From: Rhodoferax bucti
Lineage (GTDB): Bacteria > Pseudomonadota > Gammaproteobacteria > Burkholderiales > Burkholderiaceae_C
NCBI RefSeq assembly: GCF_005876985.1
Contig: NZ_VAHD01000002.1
Coordinates: 372,001 to 436,000 of the forward strand
Reading direction: 5' to 3'
DNA length: 64,000 bases
Position 1 is the stretch's first letter. Each line of letters opens with the position of its first letter. The notes below the pieces were generated by a model, which was given only the letters and a program-made list of their open reading frames with translations, searched no databases and had not been told where the DNA came from. Positions 1 through 7,539 of the stretch are shown here, piece by piece. Made by a program: the position numbers and the translations under genes.

Positions 1-72
1 CATGGAGTCAAGATTGACGTGAAGCAGCTCACTCGCTGTAATCATCGGGCTAGGTATCAGTGTGTTGGACAT
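1..72 (-). CDS. Unknown protein, N-terminal 24 residues only
   Basis: An open frame on the minus strand starts with ATG at 72 and runs off the left edge. A strong Shine-Dalgarno (GGAGGAG, complement of 77-83) sits just in front of the start. The N-terminus begins MSNTLIPSPMITASELL. It follows the DUF3987-type gene after 76 bp in the same direction, so it probably belongs to the same element operon. Too little is visible to assign a family. Confidence 0.45.
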   Translation of the reverse strand, partial: MSNTLIPSPMITASELLHVNLDSM

Positions 73-148
73 GCAACTCCTCCATGAACTGGAACCAGTC
101 TTGAGCCGGGCGGGCGAGGTGTCAATCTCCGCCCGGCCAATGTTCAGC

Positions 149-1642
149 TCAGTAGGACGAGCGGCCACTGTTGCTTTTTCGGGCTGCGGCCAGCTCAATG
201 TGCGGAGCAAGTGCCGGGTCATCCGCAAGGAATTCGAGCATCTCCTGAGCTTCGGTAGCCTTGCCCACGCCACGCACACCAGCGACCAGATCACGCTTGC
301 TCGTCTTCAAGCCGCTGGCGGCACGACGTTCAACGAACGATTTGGCCTTCTTCGAGATGTCGTTGAAGACAGGCATGTCGTATTGGTCCAGCACCTTGCG
401 AAGATCACGCAGGTTCAGTGCAGCCAAACGGGCGGCATACGTCAAGTCTTCGGCGTGCAACACGTTGTCGGTCTTGCCGGTGATGACGTGGTAGATCAAC
501 GCGTATTTGAGGGACCGCCACATGATGCGACGTGAGAAGCTCTCGTCGATGGACTCCGAGCCGCTGCGAGCGACGATCATGTAGAACGCTTCCTCGTAGG
601 CTGCGATGCCCACGTCATCGACGTGATAAACCTTGTGGAACTGCGTGGCGAGGTTCGCGGCCCACTTCTCTTGGATTTGGGGCAACCGTGCCTTGGTGCG
701 ATAGATTGGCTTGATGCGACGCTCATCACGCTCAGCAACCACGAACGCGAACCGCTGGGCGAAGCCGTCCACCAAGGACTCGCTCGAAAGATAGTTCTTG
801 ATCGTCGCAAATGGTGTCGTGCCGAAGATCGTCAGGGCCGGGTCTTCGACGATGACATCCTCTTCCTTCGTGCGGTGTTCGATGTCGTTGTTGTCGTAGG
901 TGCGGAGCAGGAAGTCTTTGACCTGTGCCATGTGGCTCTGTGTCTCCACGGAGCTGAGGTATTGAGCGAACTCATCGCGGAGCCACAACGAATGGTTGTT
1001 GTCTCGCAGGCACTCGACAAACTTGGCCGCTGACGCCGCTTCGGGGAACTGCCGCACGCCCTTGCCGAAAATTTCCTCAATGACGTTCTGCGTGAACGTC
1101 TTGCCTGCACCGGATGGTGCGAGTGCAATGGTCCAGATGTCGGGCCGGGTCGTGCGGCCCTCGACCTCGATCTGCACATCTTGCTGCAACAGCATCGCGG
1201 CAATGTAGTGAATCACCGTGAAAAACGGCAGCTCTCGCGGGATGTCTGTTCCTTCGTAGAACATGCGGTCCACATCGTCCAAGATGCTGCCGGGAGGGAT
1301 GCAGGCATCCAGTGTTGGCCACTTGCCGCCAGCGACCACAGACAGCATGGAACGCACCATCGACCGGGTAGGGTCAATGGCTGCCTGAACAAACTTGCCG
1401 TGAATGCTGGGTTTGGCGAAAGCCCGCCATAGCGTCTCATTAGGGGCGAGGGTGTTCACGATCAGATCGTCAACCTGCTCTTGCGAATAGACATAGGTGG
1501 GCACCGGGGATGCTGCTGCCATCGCCTCTAAGGCTGCACGGCCGTCGCCCGTGGGGGTCTTGATTTCGTAGACCCCAGACACTACCGGCAGGGGTGCCAC
1601 CGCAGGGGTGGACGACTCAATGGGATTCTCTGTTTTCTTCAT
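149..1642 (-). CDS. DUF3987-type P-loop NTPase of an integrated element
   Basis: The 497-aa product has a Walker A motif (APSGAGKT, about residues 175-182) in a context typical of the DUF3987 / phage-plasmid primase-helicase-like proteins. About 45 residues later comes an acidic LWLRDEF stretch that resembles the family's Walker B region. I chose the start at 1642 because GGAGG stands 7 nt upstream (complement of 1648-1652); the frame stays open further upstream but without a Shine-Dalgarno. Relatives are found on plasmids, prophages and islands, often near replication or integration genes. The many GTCAGCA repeats directly upstream suggest a replication or self-regulating role, which is inference. 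An alternative reading is a cargo or defence ATPase. Confidence 0.75.
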   Translation of the reverse strand: MKKTENPIESSTPAVAPLPVVSGVYEIKTPTGDGRAALEAMAAASPVPTYVYSQEQVDDLIVNTLAPNETLWRAFAKPSIHGKFVQAAIDPTRSMVRSMLSVVAGGKWPTLDACIPPGSILDDVDRMFYEGTDIPRELPFFTVIHYIAAMLLQQDVQIEVEGRTTRPDIWTIALAPSGAGKTFTQNVIEEIFGKGVRQFPEAASAAKFVECLRDNNHSLWLRDEFAQYLSSVETQSHMAQVKDFLLRTYDNNDIEHRTKEEDVIVEDPALTIFGTTPFATIKNYLSSESLVDGFAQRFAFVVAERDERRIKPIYRTKARLPQIQEKWAANLATQFHKVYHVDDVGIAAYEEAFYMIVARSGSESIDESFSRRIMWRSLKYALIYHVITGKTDNVLHAEDLTYAARLAALNLRDLRKVLDQYDMPVFNDISKKAKSFVERRAASGLKTSKRDLVAGVRGVGKATEAQEMLEFLADDPALAPHIELAAARKSNSGRSSY

Positions 1643-1666
1643 ATTTGCCTCCTTGTTGTGATGAAC

Positions 1667-2033
1667 TGCTGACAGTTTACGAAAATCGTCAGCAATAGTC
1701 AATGAGTTTGCTGACTTTATTTCAAAAACGTCAGCAATCAAGGGGTTTCAAGAGTTTAGTTCCTAGGACGGGTAAACGTCAGCATGTCAGCAAACTAAGT
1801 TTTCCTTAATAAAATCAATGACTTACCGTGCTGACAGGCTCGTCAACAGGCGTCAGCAATGTCAGCAGCCACGGCGTCGGAAGTGGTTATGCCCTTGAAC
1901 CGCGACTCGCTGCTGACCGGCGTAGCCCAACGGCGTCAGCATGTCAGCAAATTGCAATTTCCTTAATGAATTCAATGACTTAGAGTGCTGACGGGCTTGT
2001 CAGCAAGCGTCAGCACTGTCAGCACCGTCAGCA
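1667..2033. repeat. Iteron-like cluster: 17 copies of GTCAGCA / TGCTGAC
   Basis: GTCAGCA occurs at 1688, 1730, 1778, 1786, 1852, 1861, 1935, 1943, 1999, 2009, 2018 and 2027. Its complement TGCTGAC occurs at 1667, 1709, 1829, 1911 and 1986. Two larger units, about 1774-1868 and 1931-2025, share the arrangement GTCAGCATGTCAGCAA, an AT-rich CCTTAAT..TCAATGACTTA core, TGCTGAC, then further GTCAGCA copies. This density is far beyond chance. It resembles plasmid iterons or a multi-operator control region and fills most of the non-coding gap in front of the DUF3987-type gene, whose promoter must lie within or beside it. No gene is visible between 1643 and 2183. Confidence 0.8.
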
Positions 2034-2183
2034 GATCGCATGGCTGTGAGACTCGCAGTCGGAGTCTCGTCCAAGTTCCTAACCGCCGCCCATCGTGGTA
2101 GCATTTTAGGTATCGGTTTTTTTCGTGTTTTTGTGCTGCCACCCACAGCTGCACAGAGGGAAAACGGGCTTTTTTTCCGGTAG

Positions 2184-2201
2184 GTCCCGTCCACTCCGCC
2201 A
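2184..2201 (+). other. Candidate att site: 3' end of a tRNA-Asp gene
   Basis: The bases GTCCCGTCCACTCCGCCA match the last 18 nt expected of a betaproteobacterial tRNA-Asp (T-stem 3' strand, acceptor strand pairing with GGAGTGG, discriminator G, CCA). The E. coli tRNA-Asp ends almost identically. The preceding bases do not form the rest of a tRNA, so this is a fragment. A terminator follows 6 nt later, as expected downstream of the original tRNA. It is probably the attachment-site copy generated by integration. Confidence 0.65.
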
Positions 2202-2207
2202 AATTAC

Positions 2208-2240
2208 AAAGCCGATGCATGCGAATGCATCGGCTTTTTT
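2208..2240 (+). terminator. Rho-independent terminator (former tRNA-Asp terminator)
   Basis: A perfect 13-bp stem (AAAGCCGATGCAT at 2208-2220 with its complement at 2225-2237) closes a GCGA loop and runs into T residues to 2240. It lies just behind the tRNA 3' fragment and in front of the DUF1345 gene. It most likely ended transcription of the intact tRNA before the element inserted, and now insulates the chromosome from the element. Confidence 0.85.
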
Positions 2241-2272
2241 GTTGTCTCGCAGTTTGTGCGCATGAACCGCGC

Positions 2273-2947
2273 ATGCACAATCCGAGCATGTTGTTGCAGC
2301 GTCTTTCACACACTACCGGACACCAGCGCTTGCTGCTCGGGGCCAGTGTCGGTTTGGTTGCGGCTTTTGTTCCCACTCCGTGGAGCTCAGGTCTTCAGGG
2401 ATTGATGGCGTGGACTCTGGGAGCGAGCACTTATGTCGTCCTCGCGTGGTGGCTGGCGGTGGTGTTTGACGCACCCCGTACCAAGGCCCGGGCACAGTCG
2501 CAAGATCAACCCAGTGCCGTGTGGTTTAGCTTGTTGCTGATGTCGGTATTTGCCAGCGTGGCTGCAATTGCCATGCTGTTGTCCAACAGCCGGGACATGG
2601 GGCCTTGGGTGCGGGTGGGGCATGTGGCGGTATCTGCCCTTGCTTTGGTGAGTTCATGGCTGTTGATGCAGTGCATCTTTGCCTTCAGGTACGCCCATTT
2701 GTACTACCAGTCAGAGCTGGGGCGGCACCCGGCCGGGGGCGGCCTGCAATTCCCCGGGGTGTTGCCACCGGATTATTTTGATTTTCTATACTACGCCCAC
2801 GTGGTGGGCATGACGTCCCAGGTGTCGGACGTGGTGGTGACTTCGAGGCCCATGCGCCACCTCACATTGCTGCATAGCCTGGCCGCGTTTGCTTTCAATA
2901 TGTTGGTGCTGGCCTTGAGCATCAACGTCATGGCCGGCTTGCTCTAG
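2273..2947 (+). CDS. DUF1345 family membrane protein
   Basis: The 224-aa product is very hydrophobic with about five membrane segments. It carries the family's characteristic C-terminal stretch (DYFDFLYYAHVVGMTSQVSDV). Members are predicted inner-membrane proteins of unknown function. Start is uncertain: ATG at 2273 or 2288 are both possible and neither has a strong Shine-Dalgarno. The longer open frame is excluded because it would begin inside the terminator. It is the first chromosomal gene to the right of the element boundary and converges on the EamA gene with a 4-bp overlap of stop codons. Confidence 0.75.
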   Translation: MHNPSMLLQRLSHTTGHQRLLLGASVGLVAAFVPTPWSSGLQGLMAWTLGASTYVVLAWWLAVVFDAPRTKARAQSQDQPSAVWFSLLLMSVFASVAAIAMLLSNSRDMGPWVRVGHVAVSALALVSSWLLMQCIFAFRYAHLYYQSELGRHPAGGGLQFPGVLPPDYFDFLYYAHVVGMTSQVSDVVVTSRPMRHLTLLHSLAAFAFNMLVLALSINVMAGLL

Positions 2948-3876
2948 GGCTTGCGCCCCGCGGGTGCTTTTCCCCACGCAATCAAGCCGGTGGAGAGCGA
3001 GGTGCCTAGCATGATGATGGCGCCGCATATGCCCATCCACAGGGTCACAGACTCCCCCAAAAGCAGCACCCCGTACAGGATGGCAAACATCGGAATGGCG
3101 TAGGTAACCGACAGGGCACGGGAAGGGCCGGTGCGCTCAATCAGGCGAAAGAAAATCACATAGGCCAAACCGGTGCAGACCACGCCGAGCGCGATGACGG
3201 CACCCCAGGCCTGCGCAGGCGCTGCCTCTGCAGGCCACGCCCACCAGGTGAGAGGCAGCAGTGCCAGCGATGCGCCCAGCTGGCTGCCGGTCGCGAGCAC
3301 CAGAGAGGGCACACCGGGCAGAAAGCGCCGGGTGAAGCTGGCAGACAGCCCATAGAAGAAGCAGGCTGTCAGACAAGCCAGAATGGCCTGCCAGCCGCTG
3401 GCACCCTCTGCATGGCCGCCGCCGGTGTCGCGAAACAAAGCGAGCAAGGCCACGCCCGCAAAGCCGATGACCAGGCCCAACACCCGTGAGCCCTGCAATT
3501 TGTCACCCAGCCACCACCAGGCAATGGCCGCACCAAACAGCGGGACGGTGGCATTGATGAGCGCGGACAAACCGGTGGAGATAGAAAGCAGGGCCCAGGA
3601 CAGGCAGGCAAAAGGAATGGCGGAGTTCAGCACGCCCACGGTAAAGCTGAGCTTCCAGTGCTGGCGCAAGGCGGGGAGCTGACCGCGTACCGCCAGCAGG
3701 GGCAGCAAAAACAGACTGGCAATCATCACCCGCAGCCCGGCCGTGGGCAGGGCACCAAAGGCTTTGCCGCTGGTGCGCATGAACAAGAAGGAGGCACCCC
3801 AGATGGCGGCCAATACGATGAAGTCGATCACCCAGGTACGCGGGGCGGAGGCGGGGGCTGATGTGGAGGTGCTCAC
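2944..3876 (-). CDS. EamA / DMT-family transporter
   Basis: This 310-aa inner-membrane protein has ten predicted helices in two repeated EamA halves. An early IWGASFLFMR motif in helix 1 is typical of RhaT/YdcZ-like drug/metabolite exporters. The substrate cannot be told. It starts with GTG directly after the stop of ogt (TGA then GTG, no gap), so it is translationally coupled as the last gene of an ada-alkA, ogt, eamA operon. The family link to alkylation repair is unclear and may be only positional. Confidence 0.85.
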   Translation of the reverse strand: MSTSTSAPASAPRTWVIDFIVLAAIWGASFLFMRTSGKAFGALPTAGLRVMIASLFLLPLLAVRGQLPALRQHWKLSFTVGVLNSAIPFACLSWALLSISTGLSALINATVPLFGAAIAWWWLGDKLQGSRVLGLVIGFAGVALLALFRDTGGGHAEGASGWQAILACLTACFFYGLSASFTRRFLPGVPSLVLATGSQLGASLALLPLTWWAWPAEAAPAQAWGAVIALGVVCTGLAYVIFFRLIERTGPSRALSVTYAIPMFAILYGVLLLGESVTLWMGICGAIIMLGTSLSTGLIAWGKAPAGRKP

Positions 3877-4371
3877 TCAGTGCTTTCGTGTTTCAAGTTC
3901 CAGAAGGGCGACTTTGCGGTGCAGGCTACCGGCGTAGCCGGTGAGTGCGCCATTGCTGCCAATGATGCGGTGGCAGGGCACGATCACGGTGACCGGGTTG
4001 CGGCCCACGGCTCCGGCCACCGCGCGCACTGCGCTGGGCTTGCCCACGCGGGTGCTCAATGCCCCGTAGCTGATGGTAAGGCCATGGGGCACACCCAACA
4101 GGGCGCGCCACACGGATTGTTGAAATTCGGTGCCGCTGGAGAGGTCCAGTGGCACATCAAACTCGGCCAATTCGCCGGCGAAATACGCATCCAGCTGGCG
4201 TTGCGCCACAGTGGCAATGGGATGCACGGCATGGTGGTGACGGGAAAAGTCGGGTTGGTGCTTTTGCCCGTCGAACCAGATGCCGAGGAGTCCGGCATCG
4301 TGCGCGGCGAACACCAGATCGCCCCAGGGGCTGTGGCCTCGGGAGATGGTGGCAGACAGAGGGATTTTCAT
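3877..4371 (-). CDS. ogt: Methylated-DNA--protein-cysteine methyltransferase
   Basis: This 164-aa suicide repair protein transfers the alkyl group from O6-methylguanine or O4-methylthymine to its own cysteine. The active-site motif PCHRI is intact (VIVPCHRIIGSNG, about residue 130), preceded by the winged-helix DNA-binding segment (VWRALLGVPHGLTISYGAL). Length fits Ogt-type proteins. It lies 67 bp downstream of the Ada/AlkA fusion gene in the same direction. The gap is almost wholly a dispersed repeat copy, which appears to supply the AAAGG ribosome-binding sequence. Confidence 0.92.
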   Translation of the reverse strand: MKIPLSATISRGHSPWGDLVFAAHDAGLLGIWFDGQKHQPDFSRHHHAVHPIATVAQRQLDAYFAGELAEFDVPLDLSSGTEFQQSVWRALLGVPHGLTISYGALSTRVGKPSAVRAVAGAVGRNPVTVIVPCHRIIGSNGALTGYAGSLHRKVALLELETRKH

Positions 4372-4427
4372 AAAACAGGCCTTTGGTGCTTGAAATTGGT
4401 GCGCGAGTAGCTATGAATTTAATAGCA
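4372..4427 (+). repeat. Dispersed repeat, copy A
   Basis: A roughly 56-bp copy reads AAAACAGGCCTTTGGTGCTTG, then GCGCGAGTAGCTATGAATTTAATAGCA. The 3' half forms a GCTAT..ATAGC hairpin (4410-4414 with 4422-4426). It fills the ada-alkA/ogt gap and ends next to the ogt start codon. See copy G for the clearest full version. Confidence 0.75.
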
Positions 4428-4438
4428 TGAGGAAGTGT

Positions 4439-6013
4439 TTATTTAGCGCTGTGCCAGGCCCGCACTGTGGCGTAGGCCCGCCACGGGCGCCACGTCTGTG
4501 AGCGTGCCTCGGCTGCACGGGCGGGGTGGGGCGCGTCGCGCACACCGAGCACTTGCTGCACCACCACGTCCCCGGCGGGAAAGGCGTCTGGCCAACGCAA
4601 GGCCCGCATGGCAATGTAATGTGCGGTCCACGGGCCGACGCCCGGCAGTGCCAGCAGCCCTTGCAGGGTGGCCTCTACCGGGGCGCCCGGGTGCAAGGCC
4701 AATGTGCCGCTGTCTACGGCGCGTGCCAGTGCAATCAGGGCCTGTTGCCGGGATTTGACAATGCCCATGGCACCCAGCGCGTCCGGCGGGATGCGGGCTA
4801 CAGTGGCAGCATCCGGAAAACATAGCTGCAGTCCGGGCCATGCGGACTCCAGGGGGGCTCCCCAAGGCTCCAGCAGGCGCTGGGTCAGGGTGCGTGCGGC
4901 TTGCACGGTGATTTGCTGACCCAGAATGGCGCGCACGCCCAACTCAAAACCATCCAGGCTGCCGGGAACCCGCACACCGATGGCCTCGGGGAAGTCCGCG
5001 GCCAGCAAAGGCTCCAGGTACGTCGGGTCGGCATCCAAGTCCAACCAAGCGCGCATGCGCGCCAGCACGCCGGGCAGGGCCGGGGCCAGCGCTGCGCTGA
5101 TGTGTAACTCCACCCGGTGGTGTGCCGGTTGCCAGCGGGCTGCTACCACCCCGCGTAAGGTGCTGCCGCGGTGGCGCAGCGCCAGGGTGCGGGCCATGGT
5201 GCCGGCGGCAGGGTCCACCAGTTCCAGCCCGGCAAGTGCCCGCTGCTGAAAAAACCGGAGCAGGCTGTGGTGGTCCAGCGGCGGGCGGTAGGCCGCGTGC
5301 AGGGTGAATCCGCTTTGGGGCTCGCCGGCCGCGTGGGCGGCCTGTACCGCGCTGCCTGCCGCCTGCTTGCGCAAGGCCGTGGGCTGGAGCCGGTAATGCG
5401 CCAGAAACGCGGTGTGAAAACGACGCTGGCTGGCATAGCCACTGAGCTGGGCAATCTCGGCAACCGGGAGCGTGGTGTCGGTGAGCAATTGCTTGGCATG
5501 CAGCAGGCGGCGGGTTTGCAGGTATTGCAAGGGCGAGACGCCCCAGTGCGCATCAAAAATACGGCGCAAATGCCGATCGCTGATGCCCATGCGCTGCGCC
5601 ACGCCGGCCGCGCTGATGGGCTCGTCGCTCCAGGCGGCGGCCGTGTCCATCAACTCGGCGGCTTGCAGCGCCAGCAGGCTGCTGGCGTCTTGGGTGGTCC
5701 AGGCGTGGGGGCTGTGCCAGCGGTTGGCACCCGGAGCCAGCTCGGGTCGGCAACGCAGGCAGGGCCGGAAGCCGGCCGCCTCGGCCTGCGCCGCGCGGTC
5801 GAAAAACCGGCAGTTCTCCGGCTTGGGTGTGCGGACCCGGCAGACGGGGCGGCAATAGATGCCGGTGCTGGTCACGCCGGTGAAAAACCGGCCGTCAAAC
5901 CGCGCATCCCGCGCCTTCAGAGCAAGGTAGCGGCCGGCATCGTCCACCGCCAGGGAGTCGTGTGGACCGGTGGCAGGCGCTGGGGCGGGCGGGTGCGTGG
6001 CGTGGCGGGGCAT
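4439..6013 (-). CDS. Ada/AlkA fusion: Zn-Ada, AraC HTH, AlkA glycosylase
   Basis: The 524-aa product combines three parts. Residues about 25-95 form an Ada metal-binding domain with all four cysteines (YCRPVC and PCLRC), which in Ada accepts methyl groups from phosphotriesters. Residues about 115-200 form an AraC-type helix-turn-helix. The rest is an AlkA N-domain followed by an HhH-GPD 3-methyladenine glycosylase, with the LPGVGPWTAHYIAMRAL hairpin and the catalytic aspartate in AGDVVVQQ. It should both sense alkylation and excise alkylated bases. The methyltransferase domain missing here is encoded by the downstream ogt. It is divergent from the phosphomannomutase gene across 116 bp. Confidence 0.92.
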   Translation of the reverse strand: MPRHATHPPAPAPATGPHDSLAVDDAGRYLALKARDARFDGRFFTGVTSTGIYCRPVCRVRTPKPENCRFFDRAAQAEAAGFRPCLRCRPELAPGANRWHSPHAWTTQDASSLLALQAAELMDTAAAWSDEPISAAGVAQRMGISDRHLRRIFDAHWGVSPLQYLQTRRLLHAKQLLTDTTLPVAEIAQLSGYASQRRFHTAFLAHYRLQPTALRKQAAGSAVQAAHAAGEPQSGFTLHAAYRPPLDHHSLLRFFQQRALAGLELVDPAAGTMARTLALRHRGSTLRGVVAARWQPAHHRVELHISAALAPALPGVLARMRAWLDLDADPTYLEPLLAADFPEAIGVRVPGSLDGFELGVRAILGQQITVQAARTLTQRLLEPWGAPLESAWPGLQLCFPDAATVARIPPDALGAMGIVKSRQQALIALARAVDSGTLALHPGAPVEATLQGLLALPGVGPWTAHYIAMRALRWPDAFPAGDVVVQQVLGVRDAPHPARAAEARSQTWRPWRAYATVRAWHSAK

Positions 6014-6129
6014 GGGACGGATGATACGCAGCGCCTGCGCCCGGAGTAGCCGTTTCCGGACATGTGGCTGCCGCCTACAATCCTGCCCACCCGCCCTCTG
6101 GCGGAACCGGCCCTTACCCGCTCAGCTGC

Positions 6130-7539
6130 ATGCACCTGTCCCCCCGAATTTTCAAAGCCTACGACATCCGCGGCACCGTGCCCTCCACGTTGACGCCGGC
6201 GGTGGCGCACCTGCTGGGCCGTGCATTTGCGGCGCTGGTGCACGAGCAGGGCGGTGAGGCCGTGGCCGTGGGCCGCGATGGGCGACTGAGCAGCCCCGCC
6301 TTGGCAGAGGCACTCATGCAAGGCTTGTCGGTGGCGGGTGTGCAGGTGATTGACATCGGCCAAACCACCACGCCCCAGCTGTACTTTGCGACCCATACCC
6401 TGTGCCCGCACGGTATCCAGGTCACGGGCAGTCACAACCCCAAAGACGACAACGGCTTCAAGATGGTGCTGCACCGCCAGGCTTTGTATGGCGATGCGGT
6501 GCAGGACTTGCGCTTGCGCATGGAGGCGCTGCTGGCGCGACCGGACGATGCGGTGTCTGCGGATGAGGCATGGCCGGCACAGCCGGTGCAGCGCGTCGAT
6601 GTGCTGCCCGCCTACCGCGAGCGCATAGTCCAAGACATTCAACTGGCCCGCTCCATGAAGGTGGTGGTGGACAGCGGCAATGGCGTGGCCGGTGCCAGCG
6701 CACCGGCGGTGCTGCGCGCCGTAGGCTGCGAGGTGCAAGAGCTGCACAGCGCGGTGGACGGGCATTTCCCTCATCATCACCCCGACCCCAGTCGCCCTGA
6801 AAACTTGGCTGACCTGGTGCGCGCCCTGCGTGAGGGCGATGCCGAACTGGGCCTGGCCTGGGACGGCGATGGCGACCGCGTGGCCCTCGTCACCCGCGAT
6901 GGCCGCACCATCCATACCGACCGGCAACTCATGCTGCTGGCGCCCGATGTGCTAACGCGCCACCCCGGTGCAGCCGTGGTGTTCGATGCCAAATGCAGCC
7001 AAGGCTTGGCGCCCGTGATTGAGGCTGCCGGTGGCGTGCCGGTGATGGACCGCACCGGTCACTCCCTGATCAAAGCCAAGATGCGCGCCTTGAATTCGCC
7101 CCTGGGCGGCGAAATCAGTGGTCATGTGTTTTTTGGCGACCGCTGGTTCGGTTTTGACGATGGCACGTATGCCGCCTGCCGCCTGCTGGAAGTGCTGAGC
7201 CGCAGTGCGGACGCCAACGCCGTGCTGCACGCGCTGCCCGACAGCTACATCACCCCCGAGCTGCACATTGCCTGCCAGGAGGGCGAGGCGCATGCGCTGG
7301 TGGCGCAGTTGCTGGCGAATTTGACCTTGGATGCGGATGCCCGCCCCAACACCGTGGACGGTCTGCGCGTGGACTGGCCCGATGGCTTCGGCCTGCTGCG
7401 CGCCTCCAACACCACACCGGTGCTGGTAATGCGCTGCGAGGGGCGCACGCCCGAAGCGCTGGCCCGCATTCAGGCCCTGCTGATGGGATGGGTGCGACGC
7501 ATCCAGCCCGACGCCGCACTCATGGAGGCGGCCCATTGA
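6130..7539 (+). CDS. Phosphomannomutase / phosphoglucomutase
   Basis: This 469-aa alpha-D-phosphohexomutase has the phosphoserine loop VTGSHNPKDDNG (Ser about 101), the magnesium loop DGDGDR and the sugar-specificity motif GEISGH in order. The family (AlgC/ManB/Pgm) interconverts hexose 1- and 6-phosphates for LPS, exopolysaccharide or glycogen synthesis. I start it at ATG 6130 (MHLSPRIFKAYDIRG); upstream residues of the longer frame are not family-like. It heads an operon with waaC and waaA, with a stop/start overlap to waaC. This points to a role in supplying sugar phosphates for LPS. Confidence 0.93.
   Translation: MHLSPRIFKAYDIRGTVPSTLTPAVAHLLGRAFAALVHEQGGEAVAVGRDGRLSSPALAEALMQGLSVAGVQVIDIGQTTTPQLYFATHTLCPHGIQVTGSHNPKDDNGFKMVLHRQALYGDAVQDLRLRMEALLARPDDAVSADEAWPAQPVQRVDVLPAYRERIVQDIQLARSMKVVVDSGNGVAGASAPAVLRAVGCEVQELHSAVDGHFPHHHPDPSRPENLADLVRALREGDAELGLAWDGDGDRVALVTRDGRTIHTDRQLMLLAPDVLTRHPGAAVVFDAKCSQGLAPVIEAAGGVPVMDRTGHSLIKAKMRALNSPLGGEISGHVFFGDRWFGFDDGTYAACRLLEVLSRSADANAVLHALPDSYITPELHIACQEGEAHALVAQLLANLTLDADARPNTVDGLRVDWPDGFGLLRASNTTPVLVMRCEGRTPEALARIQALLMGWVRRIQPDAALMEAAH

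Larger units (their letters stand above)
1..2201. mobile_element. Right end of an element integrated at tRNA-Asp (partial)
   Basis: This stretch holds a DUF3987-type P-loop gene, the start of another gene, and a GTCAGCA repeat cluster. It ends at an 18-bp sequence (2184-2201) that reads as the 3' end of a tRNA-Asp gene and is followed at once by a transcription terminator. Integrases commonly use tRNA 3' ends as attachment sites, so the layout fits the distal boundary of a genomic island, satellite or ICE. By eye its genes are less GC-rich than the housekeeping genes that follow. The integrase and the other end are not in the window. The boundary is inferred, not proven. Confidence 0.65.

Noticed and set aside
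1667-2033. Possible CRISPR array in the GTCAGCA region
   Set aside because: The repeated unit is 7 bp, both orientations occur, spacing is irregular, and no cas gene is seen.
2101-2175. Extra terminator or small gene in the T-rich stretch before the tRNA fragment
   Set aside because: T-runs are present but no convincing stem or start with ribosome site was found.
2184-2201. Complete tRNA-Asp gene
   Set aside because: Only the last 18 nt are present; the preceding bases do not form the anticodon, D or full T arm.
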